From the NCBI RefSeq assembly GCF_018403285.1, contig NZ_BOSJ01000016.1, positions 1 through 64,000 of the forward strand: DNA of 64,000 nt, in the 5' to 3' direction. Of this stretch, positions 46,313-54,732 are shown piece by piece (within the stretch, counting starts at the first letter, position 1; the number at the start of each line of letters is the position of its first letter). The notes below the pieces were generated by a model. That model searched no databases. It saw only the letters and a list, made by a program, of their open reading frames with translations, and was not told where the DNA came from. Source of the DNA: Paenibacillus sp. J45TS6. GTDB lineage: Bacteria; Bacillota; Bacilli; Paenibacillales; Paenibacillaceae. The position numbers were made by a program, and so were the translations under genes.

Positions 46313-47628
46313 TGATCCCCCCTGCTCAAAGTCATCACTCTTTTATCTTCTTTTAATCCAATCGCTTGTAAAAATGTGGCCAGCTTCGCTGCTGTCTCCG
46401 CAAGTTCATCTTCCGGCTTGGAACCTGCCACTATACCCGCACCTGCATATAAACACAGTTCATTCTCTTCAATTTCTGCACAGCGGATCGTAACAACCCA
46501 CTCTCCATCGCCTTCCTCATCACACCATCCAATCATTCCGGTATAGTAATCTCTATCAAACGCTTCTATACGATCAATAGTCTTTTTTGCCTCCTTTGTT
46601 GGCGTTCCACATACGGCAGGTGTCGGATGCATCGCCATAGCTAGTTCCAAAGATGTAGTAGATGAATCTTCCAACACCCCCGTCATTTCTGTAGATAAAT
46701 GCCACATCGTTTCCGTAGCAATAAGCGAAGGTTTCTGCGGAACGTGCAGTTCTCTACATAATGGCCGAAGAGCCGTAGCAATTGCTTTAACTACCAACTC
46801 ATGTTCATGAAGATCTTTAGATGAAATGAGGAGATTTTGCGCACGTTTCTGATCTTCTACCGGGTCTTCACTCCTCGGGATTGAGCCAGCAAGCGGATTG
46901 GCAGTAACTTCCATTCCCGTGCGCCGAATAAGCAGTTCAGGACTAGCTCCTAGTAGTGTTACAGTGGACTGTGTTTGTAAATCTATAGATGCAGACATGC
47001 TGTTATTGCCTGCTTTCTTCATCTTCGTAAGAGGAACACTGAACGTATATCCCTCTGGATTGAGACGGAGAAGGGCCGACAATATCGGTTCAGCTTGTAC
47101 TGTTTTGCTCGATTTGATATGAAGTTTTCTAGCCAGCACTACCTTATCTAAATGGCCTCTATTAATGAGACGAACCGCCTCGCTTACATCCGCTTTGTAT
47201 TGCTCTTCATTTGGTTCAGATCTCATTACAATTTCAGCTGGATCCAGTCCCCTGTTCGTCTCGTATGGAATCTCTTCCTTACGGAGAGAGGATGAAATAT
47301 GAACATTTTCACATACATAGAGCTGAGTCTGAACATTCATATCAAAAGGAATCGCTCCAACAATTCGTCTCTTCCGATGATTTCTTTCTTCTGACGTACT
47401 CCCATAGTCACTCATCGGTTTCGCCCACTCCTTACGTATTAGAGAGAGAATCTCCTCTCTCTCAGTTACTCCCTCTAGGGTCTCTAGTCGAGTTAAGGGG
47501 CCTTGTGCAAGCATGGTATATTTTGGAGTTGCATAAAAGAAAGACGTAGACGGATGATATCTCTGCAGTAATTTCGCTGCTTGGTTTTGCAATTGGCGCA
47601 CGTTTGTACTATCTATATCTATACTCAT
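46309..47628 (-). CDS. dhbC: isochorismate synthase
   Basis: 439 residues, MenF/EntC/DhbC group. It isomerises chorismate to isochorismate, the first committed step. VVLARKLHIKSS, SPELLIRRTG and the C-terminal LYAGAGIVAGSKPEDELAETAAKLATFL are conserved chorismate-binding segments. Strong AAGGAGG site 6 nt before the ATG. Overlaps dhbE by 4 nt. Confidence 0.95.
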   Translation of the reverse strand: MSIDIDSTNVRQLQNQAAKLLQRYHPSTSFFYATPKYTMLAQGPLTRLETLEGVTEREEILSLIRKEWAKPMSDYGSTSEERNHRKRRIVGAIPFDMNVQTQLYVCENVHISSSLRKEEIPYETNRGLDPAEIVMRSEPNEEQYKADVSEAVRLINRGHLDKVVLARKLHIKSSKTVQAEPILSALLRLNPEGYTFSVPLTKMKKAGNNSMSASIDLQTQSTVTLLGASPELLIRRTGMEVTANPLAGSIPRSEDPVEDQKRAQNLLISSKDLHEHELVVKAIATALRPLCRELHVPQKPSLIATETMWHLSTEMTGVLEDSSTTSLELAMAMHPTPAVCGTPTKEAKKTIDRIEAFDRDYYTGMIGWCDEEGDGEWVVTIRCAEIEENELCLYAGAGIVAGSKPEDELAETAAKLATFLQAIGLKEDKRVMTLSRGDQ

Positions 47629-47666
47629 AATCTTCCTCCTTATCTCTTCTACGAACTGAACTTCGC

Positions 47667-48452
47667 TTATACACCGAGTGTTGCTCCGCCATCTACCCGC
47701 AGATCACACATTGTAATTTGTTTTGCCCGATCCGATACGAGGAACGAGACAGCTTCTGCCACGTCCTCTGCCTCACCAAGCCTGCCAAGAGGAATTCCAA
47801 GACGATAACTTTCTAGCGACCCGGATAGGATTGAATCTACCGTAAGGTCTTCTGTCCACATGTGGCGCTGCATCGCAGTATCCGTAGATCCTGGTGAAAC
47901 CACATTACAACGAATGCCGTGCTGGGCAAGCTCTAGACCCAAACATTTAGTAAAATGGACTGCAGCTGCCTTGGATGCGGCATACGCGGACATATTCATC
48001 CGGGGCATCGCCGCTGCATTAGAACCGACAGTAATAATGACTCCTGCTTTACGGGGAATCATAATACGGGCTGCCGCCCTGCTCATATAAAAAACGCCAT
48101 GTGTATTTACATCAAAAATGCGGTTCCAGTCTTCGTCGCTGAAAAAAGCAACCGGTCCGGTTTCAAGTACCCCTGCCACGTTCACCAAAATATCAGGATC
48201 TGATAGTTCCCCTTGGATCTGGCTAAGTACATGATCTACAGAACTACTTTTGCTTACATCTGCCGGAAATGCCGTAACGAGTAATCCTTCCTCTCGTAGT
48301 TCCTTCGTTACGGTGTACAGCAACCTTGCATTTTGATCAACCATAGCCACCTTTATTTGTTGTTTAGCGAGTTCTTTCGCCACTGCTTTCCCGATGCCTT
48401 GGGCAGCACCTGTAACAATTGCCACCCGTCCTCCCCAATCGGAAGTTTCCAT
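47667..48452 (-). CDS. dhbA: 2,3-dihydro-2,3-dihydroxybenzoate dehydrogenase
   Basis: 261-residue SDR that oxidises dihydro-DHB to 2,3-dihydroxybenzoate with NAD+. TGAAQGIGKAVA (cofactor loop), VNVAGVLETG, TVGSNAA (Ser) and AYASKAAAV (Tyr/Lys) are in place; the GSNAA active-site variant and SPGSTDTAMQ are typical of EntA/DhbA. First gene of the operon; the Fur box and a TATAAT box lie upstream. Confidence 0.95.
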   Translation of the reverse strand: METSDWGGRVAIVTGAAQGIGKAVAKELAKQQIKVAMVDQNARLLYTVTKELREEGLLVTAFPADVSKSSSVDHVLSQIQGELSDPDILVNVAGVLETGPVAFFSDEDWNRIFDVNTHGVFYMSRAAARIMIPRKAGVIITVGSNAAAMPRMNMSAYAASKAAAVHFTKCLGLELAQHGIRCNVVSPGSTDTAMQRHMWTEDLTVDSILSGSLESYRLGIPLGRLGEAEDVAEAVSFLVSDRAKQITMCDLRVDGGATLGV

Positions 48453-48473
48453 ATTTATTTCACCTCTAAATAT

Positions 48474-48488
48474 TGATAATGATTATCA
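48474..48488. promoter_or_regulatory. Fur box of the dhb operon
   Basis: TGATAAT-G-ATTATCA is a perfect 7-1-7 Fur box. It lies 22 nt before dhbA and just downstream of a minus-strand TATAAT at 48509-48514, so ferrous Fur would block the start of transcription. Confidence 0.9.
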
Positions 48489-48562
48489 TTTGATTGATAA
48501 CGTTTCTCATTATAGAGAACGAAATACTCATTTACCATGGATGTTATCCGGTATTTACCAAT

Positions 48563-48602
48563 AAAAAAAGACATCCCCCTTTGTAAATGAAAGGAATGTC
48601 TT
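48563..48602 (-). terminator. terminator of the AAA-ATPase gene
   Basis: AAGACAT pairs with ATGTCTT (with inner CC/GG) around a loop of about 15 nt on the minus strand, followed by TTTTTTT. Confidence 0.75.
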
Positions 48603-48653
48603 GATTATTCTAAGCAGCAGAGTGATCCTTCTTGGATGTAAAGAAACTCTTCG

Positions 48654-49415
48654 TTACTCTTCGTCAAACAACTCACTCAGCATACTTTCTTTGTGATTCA
48701 TAAACTGTTTCATCACGACATAATGATCTGTCTCTTCTAGCCTAACCTTGTAGGTACCCTGCTCGGTTAGTTGATAGATGATACTGTCTGGATAAGCCAT
48801 TAGAATAGGAGAATGGGTGGAGATAATGAGCTGACTTCTGCTTTTTACAAGCTCATGAATACGGGCAAGCATGGACATTTGCCGGATTGGTGACAATGCT
48901 GCTTCTGGCTCGTCCAAAATATAAAGACCATGTCCACCAAATCGATTCAGAAAAGCAGAAAAAAACGATTCCCCATGCGACTGCTCATGTAATGATTTTC
49001 CGCCATACGAATTTTTGAGAGGAGGACCAAAGCTCCCCTCTTCGTCTAAAGTATCTATGTAAGAAGCCACATTATAGTAGCTTTCAGCTCGAAAGAAAAA
49101 ACCATCTCTTGGTTTAGCCCCTCCTCTAATGAGTCTGATTCGTTCATGCAGATTAGAATGTGTTTCTCTTGTAGCAAACTGAAAATTACGGGTTCCGCCT
49201 TCGGGATTAAATCCAGATGCAATGGCGATGGCTTCAAGTAAAGTCGATTTTCCCATCCCATTTTCCCCTACGATATAAGTCACTTTAGGGTGGAATGTCA
49301 ATGTTTTCAGGTTACGAATCGCTGCGATGTTAAACGGGTAAGTTAAACGATCGTGGTGACTTGCAGGCGATAGCTGGAGTTCTCTTAAAAAATATGTATT
49401 CAATAAATCATTCAT
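48654..49415 (-). CDS. AAA/ABC-type ATPase of the RecF/SbcC-like (YbiT/OLD-like) group
   Basis: 253 residues without a membrane partner. Walker A GENGMGKST at about 50-58, signature-like LHEQSHGESF, Walker B GLYILDEPEAALS and switch His in STHSPILMAY. This RecF/SMC-like head domain is found in small ATPases (AAA_15/AAA_21), some in phage-defence systems, but here no nuclease or toxin gene neighbours it. The ribosome site is a weak TAGGA. It lies between the Fur box of dhb and a Nudix gene, all minus strand. Function unknown. Confidence 0.8.
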   Translation of the reverse strand: MNDLLNTYFLRELQLSPASHHDRLTYPFNIAAIRNLKTLTFHPKVTYIVGENGMGKSTLLEAIAIASGFNPEGGTRNFQFATRETHSNLHERIRLIRGGAKPRDGFFFRAESYYNVASYIDTLDEEGSFGPPLKNSYGGKSLHEQSHGESFFSAFLNRFGGHGLYILDEPEAALSPIRQMSMLARIHELVKSRSQLIISTHSPILMAYPDSIIYQLTEQGTYKVRLEETDHYVVMKQFMNHKESMLSELFDEE

Positions 49416-49489
49416 ATTCCTATTTATCCTCCTTTAGGGCAAGCAAGTAGTTTGGTTATCGCAAGTAGACGATGCTGTATGGAATAGAT

Positions 49490-49537
49490 TCTATCGTTTA
49501 GATCCTTTCGTTTAGATCCTTTCGTTTAGATTCTATC
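49490..49537. repeat. 14-bp tandem repeat, about 3.4 copies
   Basis: TCTATCGTTTAGAT, then CCTTTCGTTTAGAT twice, then a partial TCTATC. It sits between the Nudix gene and the AAA gene. It is a simple tandem expansion, not a CRISPR array (no spacers). Confidence 0.8.
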
Positions 49538-49572
49538 ACTCATTTCTCGAACATAGATCACCACTTATTTAC

Positions 49573-50016
49573 TTATTCATGTACGATCGAAAGCGGATAA
49601 AAGTGCTCCTTGATTATATTTTGTGTAATTTGTTTCAAAATCTGCCCATTTCGTAACCGACTAAGATCCATCTCTAAAAGATGACTTGGTTCAATCCACT
49701 TATAATCTGTAATACACTCTTCTTCAAGTTTTAGCGAGCCACCAATGATCTCTCCCATAAAATGAAACACGATCACTTGGTCATTCGTTGGACTTATAAA
49801 GTTATAAACACCTGTTGTGGAAGTAAGTTTTACATCGATACCTGTTTCCTCTTTTACTTCACGCAGTGCAGCACCGAGTATAGATTCACCTTGTTCTGCT
49901 CTTCCCGATGGAAAGTTCCATTTTCCTACTTCACCTGGCTTTTTCTCTTCGATCATTAGCAATGAACCCTGACTTACAATCGACACACTTGCTACCAATA
50001 CAAAATGAGGCATCAT
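49573..50016 (-). CDS. Nudix hydrolase
   Basis: 147 residues. The Nudix box is complete: SGRAEQGESILGAALREVKEETGID (about residues 37-61; G is replaced by S in the first position: FPSGRAEQGE). Following ATG-ATG start lies after AAGGAAG. It hydrolyses a nucleoside-diphosphate derivative; the substrate is unknown. Divergent from the siderophore-binding protein gene. Confidence 0.83.
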   Translation of the reverse strand: MMPHFVLVASVSIVSQGSLLMIEEKKPGEVGKWNFPSGRAEQGESILGAALREVKEETGIDVKLTSTTGVYNFISPTNDQVIVFHFMGEIIGGSLKLEEECITDYKWIEPSHLLEMDLSRLRNGQILKQITQNIIKEHFYPLSIVHE

Positions 50017-50152
50017 TCTTTTTCTTCCTTTCTATGTCTATCTCAAAATGGATCTGTATAATAAATGAGCGAACACGTAATCCTATAATTTATCACAGCT
50101 CTATTAATCGTCACCTTATATACAAAAATACTGCAAAAAAAGAATTGATTTT

Positions 50153-50171
50153 GATAATGAGAATTGTTATC
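50153..50171. promoter_or_regulatory. Fur box of the siderophore-binding protein gene
   Basis: GATAATGAGAATTGTTATC matches the 19-bp Fur consensus (GATAATGATAATCATTATC) at 15 positions. It lies ~43 nt before the ATG. Confidence 0.8.
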
Positions 50172-50213
50172 ATTCATATGTAAATAGATAGACAACTAGG
50201 GGGAACTACAATC

Positions 50214-51206
50214 ATGAGAAAGAAAAAACTAATGACTTTACTGTCGAGCTTGCTCGTCGTATCCGCATTTTTATCAGCTTGCGGAACGAACGAAGATACT
50301 ACTAATAATACTACATCGAATACGAATACAAATGCAGAAACTCCTGCAACCGATGCACAAAATACATCTCAAGAACGTACCGTAACGGATGGAGTGGGAA
50401 ATGAAGTCGTTATTCCTGCTAACCCGCAGCGAATTATTGCTTCTTACCTTGAAGATCATCTCGTTGCGCTCGGTGTAAAACCAGTTGCACAATGGTCCGT
50501 TGCAAACGGAATCCAAGAATATCTCCAAACGGAACTTGAAGAGGTTCCAACCATCTCTTATGATCTGCCATTTGAAGAAGTGGCAAGCTTTGAACCAGAC
50601 CTGATCATTATGGATTCTGCGGATCTGGCCGCTGGAGATAAATACGAACAGTACTCCAAGATTGCTCCCACTTATGTAATCGGTAGTGAAGAGAACAATG
50701 ACTGGAGAGAAGAACTTCTGAAAATCGGAGAGGTTCTAGGTAAAGATAAAGAAGCACAGCAAGTACTCGATGATTATGATGCGAAAGCAGCTGAAGCTAA
50801 AGAGAAACTCGCAGAAGCTGTACCGGGTGAATCTGCTGCTGCAATCTGGCTTGTACAAAAACAGTTCTATATGGTTAGCCAAGATCTATCCAGCGGTACA
50901 GTAATGTATGATGACCTAGGACTTGCTGTTCCAGAAGTAGTAAAAGAGATTTCAACTACAGGTACAGGTAACTGGCTTCCGGTTTCCCTAGAGAAACTTG
51001 CAGAACTCGATGCTGACCACCTCTTCCTGATCAACAGTGACTCCGACACTGGTAGTGAAGCATTGAAAGATGATCTATGGAAGAATATTCCGGCTGTGAA
51101 AAACGGAAATGTATATGAATTTGGTAGAGATACCAGCTGGCTGTACACAGGCGCTGTTGCAAACTCCCAAATGATTGATGATATTCTTAACAGCCTTGTT
51201 AAGTAA
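50214..51206 (+). CDS. ferric-siderophore ABC transporter substrate-binding lipoprotein
   Basis: 330 residues. N-terminal MRKKK, hydrophobic helix and LSAC lipobox make Cys23 the lipidated residue. A low-complexity Asn/Thr linker (~25-50) leads to two lobes of a class III (helical backbone) binding protein: IIASYLEDHLVALGVKPV and FEPDLIIMDSADLA. The long central helix and the position next to dhb point to a FeuA-like catecholate receptor. It has a GGGGG ribosome site and a Fur box, but no permease or ATPase gene follows; these must lie elsewhere. Monocistronic with a strong terminator. Confidence 0.88.
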   Translation: MRKKKLMTLLSSLLVVSAFLSACGTNEDTTNNTTSNTNTNAETPATDAQNTSQERTVTDGVGNEVVIPANPQRIIASYLEDHLVALGVKPVAQWSVANGIQEYLQTELEEVPTISYDLPFEEVASFEPDLIIMDSADLAAGDKYEQYSKIAPTYVIGSEENNDWREELLKIGEVLGKDKEAQQVLDDYDAKAAEAKEKLAEAVPGESAAAIWLVQKQFYMVSQDLSSGTVMYDDLGLAVPEVVKEISTTGTGNWLPVSLEKLAELDADHLFLINSDSDTGSEALKDDLWKNIPAVKNGNVYEFGRDTSWLYTGAVANSQMIDDILNSLVK

Positions 51207-51236
51207 GGTAGATCGATCTTTTAAATGAATTGTTTA

Positions 51237-51277
51237 TATGAAAAGGACCCTCATCTATGAAGGGTCCTTTTTCATAT
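51237..51277. terminator. bidirectional terminator after the binding-protein gene
   Basis: ATATGAAAAGGACCCT pairs with AGGGTCCTTTT and CATAT across ~9 nt; T-run on both sides. Confidence 0.9.
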
Positions 51278-51329
51278 GATGTATTTTCAGATCAATACCG
51301 TATTCAATCCACGTCGCTTCTCATCTTAT

Positions 51330-52262
51330 CTATTGGACTGCCGTATGTTCTTTCTGATTCTGATTCTGATTCTGATTCTGATTCTGATTCTGATTTCTTC
51401 CGAAAATTTGAGGATAAATAATTCCAAATAATATAATGATAATTCCAATCCACTGAACAATGGATACATACTCCTGCAATACCCAGACGGAGGCAATAAC
51501 AGCAACGGGCAATTCTCCTGCTCCTAGAATGGTGGCAAGCCCCGTACTAATTTTCGGTGCTCCGAGTGCAAACAGCAATACAGGTAACACCACCCCAAAG
51601 GTTCCCAATATAAGCCCAAATAACCAATACCCATCAGCAAACGACACTTCGAGTACTACTTTGGGTGTCAGAATCGTGAGAAGCAAAAGTAAGCTCCCTG
51701 TCGAAGTGTAAAAACTTCTTGTGATCGGTGACATTTGAACCTCTATTCTACCGCTAAAGAAGACAAATAGTGCCATCATCACAGCAGCTGCTAAACCAAA
51801 TAACGTACCCTTTAGATTTAACTCAAGTGATTCAACGCCAATGATTCCTCCTGCCAAGATGGTTCCTATAAATAATAGAATGACAGACACCATGGTAGCC
51901 GTTGATGGCCGTTTCCTAGTTACGATCGCCTCAATGAGGACACCAATCCATGTAAATTGAAATAGTAGTACGACCGCAATCGACGCGGGTATGCTTTGCA
52001 GTGACAAATAATAAGTGATCCCTGTCAGACAGGTGCAGGCACCAACCCCAGCTAGACGGATAAACTGCTTGAAACTCACTTTCTGCCTAGCAAATAAAAG
52101 CATCAGTATAAGCAGTAAAATCCATCCGGTCCCAAATTGTCCAAGTGTCAATTGTTGAAACGTGAATCCTTTCTCATATCCCAGTTTAATGACGGTGGAC
52201 AAGATCCCAAATGAACACGCTCCTAAAAATACATACATTGAATTCTTCAATAACTGAAACAA
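51330..52262 (-). CDS. EamA-family (DMT) exporter with Asn-Gln repeat tail
   Basis: About 310 residues, two EamA domains with ten predicted helices (e.g. FGILSTVIKLGYEKG; ILGAGELPVAVIASVWVLQEYVSIVQWIGIIIILFGIIYPQIF). The chosen TTG at 52262 has GGGGGG 6 nt upstream; an ATG at 52238 or GTG at 52289 are alternatives, the last of which lies inside a hairpin. The C-terminus is FGR followed by (Asn-Gln)7 and KEHTAVQ, due to a hexanucleotide repeat. DMT exporters export amino acids or drugs. Lies convergent to the binding protein gene. Confidence 0.85.
   Translation of the reverse strand: MFQLLKNSMYVFLGACSFGILSTVIKLGYEKGFTFQQLTLGQFGTGWILLLILMLLFARQKVSFKQFIRLAGVGACTCLTGITYYLSLQSIPASIAVVLLFQFTWIGVLIEAIVTRKRPSTATMVSVILLFIGTILAGGIIGVESLELNLKGTLFGLAAAVMMALFVFFSGRIEVQMSPITRSFYTSTGSLLLLLTILTPKVVLEVSFADGYWLFGLILGTFGVVLPVLLFALGAPKISTGLATILGAGELPVAVIASVWVLQEYVSIVQWIGIIIILFGIIYPQIFGRNQNQNQNQNQNQNQKEHTAVQ
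51352..51393 (-). repeat. hexanucleotide coding repeat, 7 x TTCTGA
   Basis: Seven perfect copies at 51352-51393 encode (Asn-Gln)7 near the EamA C-terminus. As the unit is a multiple of three, slippage would only change tail length. Confidence 0.9.
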
Positions 52263-52278
52263 ACCTTTCCCCCCACGC

Positions 52279-52328
52279 AAAAACCCCACTTTTAATGTTT
52301 TAGGAACACGAAAACATTAAAAGTGGGG
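52279..52328 (-). terminator. perfect 18-bp hairpin with T-run before the EamA gene
   Basis: CCCCACTTTTAATGTTTT pairs perfectly with its complement across 9 nt, followed on the minus strand by TTTTT. It either ends the ssu/monooxygenase transcript or is an attenuator in the EamA leader. Confidence 0.8.
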
Positions 52329-52431
52329 TCTTAAATTTAATATATAAAATTGATAAATCAATTTCATAACTCATTAAACGATAAATTTGTAACTATATAT
52401 AGACAAACAGAACCATTTTGATCTATATATA

Positions 52432-52470
52432 CTCCTGATTAAAGCAACTAAAGGTATTATGAAATTGATT
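52432..52470 (+). repeat. 39-bp dispersed intergenic repeat, copy B
   Basis: Matches copy A (23870-23908) at 35 of 39 positions. The last 14 bases plus one more (52457-52471) are an exact inverted match to 52355-52369 (TTATGAAATTGATTT), giving a hairpin- or MITE-like arrangement only at this copy. Confidence 0.7.
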
Positions 52471-52521
52471 TCATTTTAAGGGAAATTGCACAAAAAGTAA
52501 ACTACGAATGAAGATCTTCTT

Positions 52522-53880
52522 TTAATTCACACCTGCACTCAGCTCTTGCTTTGGCTTAAAATGTCCAAGTTCAGGGCGTTCAAGACCAAGATGGTCTCTC
52601 AGCGTAGAACCTGTATATTCTTCTCTAAATAAACCTCGTTTTTGCAGAACCGGAATAGCCAGATTAACGAAATCTTCTAGATCTCCTGGAAGTACTGGCG
52701 GCATAATATTAAAGCCATCGCAAGCATAGGAATCAAACCATTCTTCCATCAGATCTGCTAGCTGTTCAGGAGTTCCTACAAATTGCATGTGTCCGCGAGT
52801 ACTCAGTATCTTTCTTCCCAAATCAAGGATTGATAAATTGTCTTCATAAGCCATTTCCAAGAACAATTTCACTCGGCTCTTCATTCCATTTGAAGCAGCT
52901 ACCGGATCAGGAATATCAGTGGGTAGTGGACCATCTGCTGGATAGCCGCTCAGATCATGTTGAAGGAAACCAGATAGCGCCATAATCGCTGTTTCTGCAG
53001 GGATCAGGTTTTGAAGTTCCTGATATTTTCTTTGAGCTTCTTCTTCTGTTGCTCCTAGAATAGGTGAAAGGCCCGGCATAATTTTCAGCGTACCTTTTTT
53101 ACGTCCGCTCTGCACCAATTTCTCATTTAATTGCTCATAGAAACGCCTTGCTGCCTTAATTGATTGCTGCGCTGTAAAGATCACTTCTCCATACTGAGCA
53201 GCAAATTCTTGTCCTGGTTCTGAAGAACCTGCCTGAATGAGTACTGGATAACCTTGCGGTGGACGAGGTACATTGAGCGGTCCTTTGGTCGAATAGAATT
53301 TCCCTTTAAAATCAGCTTCTTTCACTTTTGATCCATCAGCAAATTTTCCATTCTCACGGTCGAGCACAAGCGCTTCATCTTCCCATGTGTCCCACAGCGA
53401 AGTAACTGCACCCGTAAATTCACTTGCCATCTCATACCGAAGTGCATGCTCTGGATGTTCAGGTCTGCCATAGTTATGAGCTTCTAAATCTAATTGAGAG
53501 GTTACAATATTCCACCCTGCTCTTCCTCCGCTGATATAATCAAGGGAAGCAAATTTACGTGCTACATTATAAGGTTCATTATAAGTCGTTGATACGGTTG
53601 CCGTGAGACCTATGCGTTCTGTAACCATGGATAACGCAGACAGTAAAGTAATCGGATCGAGCATACCTGAAGCGGCATACTCCACTTCCCGTACGTAGAG
53701 TAAATCAGCAAAAAACATCATATCAAACTTTCCTCTTTCGGCTGTCTGTGCTATTTTTTTGTACATTTCAATATCAAACAGTTGTTCGACACCAGAATCT
53801 GGATGTCTCCAGCCTGCATGATGATGTCCTGTATAATAAATAAAAGCGCCTAGATGCATCTGTTCATTTCTTTGTCCCAT
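52522..53880 (-). CDS. LLM-class flavin-dependent monooxygenase (NtaA/SnaA/DszA family)
   Basis: 452 residues, longer than SsuD (~380). LGAFIYYTGHHHAGWRHP, DMMFFADLL, VSTTYNEPYNVARKFASLDYISGGRAGWNIVTSQ and HYGRPEHPEH-like AHNYGRPEHPEHALRYE are NtaA/DszA-family features. With an FMNH2 supply it would cleave a C-S or C-N bond. Last gene of the organosulfur operon, 40 nt after ssuC2, so it probably desulfonates or desulfurises the imported substrate. The family member's true substrate is unknown. Confidence 0.88.
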   Translation of the reverse strand: MGQRNEQMHLGAFIYYTGHHHAGWRHPDSGVEQLFDIEMYKKIAQTAERGKFDMMFFADLLYVREVEYAASGMLDPITLLSALSMVTERIGLTATVSTTYNEPYNVARKFASLDYISGGRAGWNIVTSQLDLEAHNYGRPEHPEHALRYEMASEFTGAVTSLWDTWEDEALVLDRENGKFADGSKVKEADFKGKFYSTKGPLNVPRPPQGYPVLIQAGSSEPGQEFAAQYGEVIFTAQQSIKAARRFYEQLNEKLVQSGRKKGTLKIMPGLSPILGATEEEAQRKYQELQNLIPAETAIMALSGFLQHDLSGYPADGPLPTDIPDPVAASNGMKSRVKLFLEMAYEDNLSILDLGRKILSTRGHMQFVGTPEQLADLMEEWFDSYACDGFNIMPPVLPGDLEDFVNLAIPVLQKRGLFREEYTGSTLRDHLGLERPELGHFKPKQELSAGVN

Positions 53881-53919
53881 GTGTTAAACAACCCTTCTGC
53901 TATTTATTTGGAATGTTAC

Positions 53920-54732
53920 TTAGCCTTTATAAGTCTCTCTCCAGCGAAGAAGTCTTGACTCCAGCATACGGACGATGGAATCAGAGAGTTTTCCGATAAT
54001 GGCGAAAATGATAATGCCTACAAAAACGATATCTGTTTGCGAGTACGCTCTTGCATCCTGAATCATATATCCGATCCCGCTGCTCGTTCCCATCATCTCT
54101 GCAACCACCAGCACCAGCCACGCTACGCCAAGTGCTAATCGAACACCTAACAGAATGTTAGGAAGTGCTGCCGGCAGGATTAATCTAGTCAGCAATTGAA
54201 TTTTAGAGTATTGAAAAATTCGGGATACATCATACAGCTTTACATCAACACTGCGAATCCCAAGAAACGTATTCACATACACCGGGAAAAAAGCGCCTAA
54301 AGAAATCATTAATATTTTTGAAAACTCCCCAATCCCAAACCACAGGATGAATAGTGGAATGAGTGATAACAGCGGGATGGTCCGCAGCATCTGAACGGTA
54401 GGGTCTAATGTTCGTTCTGCCATTTTTCCGAGTCCCGTAAATAGTCCAAGAAATAACCCCGTAAGTCCTCCTAATAAGAAGCCTGACAACGCACGAAATG
54501 TACTGATTGCAAAATGTTCCCACAGCGTACCGCTTTGTACTAGGCTGAAGAACTGTTTACAAATAGCAACCGGAGTCGGAAGCAGATTGGGAGCAATGAG
54601 TTGGAGACTTCCCGCAGCCTGCCATACCGCTACAAGCAGGATGGGAAGCACCCATGCATGAAGTGGAGCGGGAATGTACTCGAGCCAGTCCTTAGAGCGG
54701 ATCTGTTTACTCGGAGTGGAATCAGCTTTCAC
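53920..54732 (-). CDS. ssuC: sulfonate ABC transporter permease (second copy)
   Basis: 270 residues from a GTG at 54732 (VKADSTPSKQIRS) that overlaps the preceding gene's TAG by one base and has GGGAGGTGG upstream; the reading frame extends 19 codons further into the neighbour without support. Six helices of the binding-protein-dependent permease type with EAA loop SKIQLLTRLILPAALPNILLGVRLALGVAW. The sequence is strongly similar to the neighbour (about half identical over the C-terminal 150 residues), so the two are a tandem duplication. Confidence 0.88.
   Translation of the reverse strand: MKADSTPSKQIRSKDWLEYIPAPLHAWVLPILLVAVWQAAGSLQLIAPNLLPTPVAICKQFFSLVQSGTLWEHFAISTFRALSGFLLGGLTGLFLGLFTGLGKMAERTLDPTVQMLRTIPLLSLIPLFILWFGIGEFSKILMISLGAFFPVYVNTFLGIRSVDVKLYDVSRIFQYSKIQLLTRLILPAALPNILLGVRLALGVAWLVLVVAEMMGTSSGIGYMIQDARAYSQTDIVFVGIIIFAIIGKLSDSIVRMLESRLLRWRETYKG

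Noticed and set aside
48654-49415. Phage-defence (OLD-like) system
   Set aside because: Only a lone ATPase head is present; no TOPRIM/nuclease domain or partner gene, so a defence role is unsupported.
49490-49537. Possible CRISPR array
   Set aside because: Repeats of 14 bp follow without spacers and there are no cas genes.
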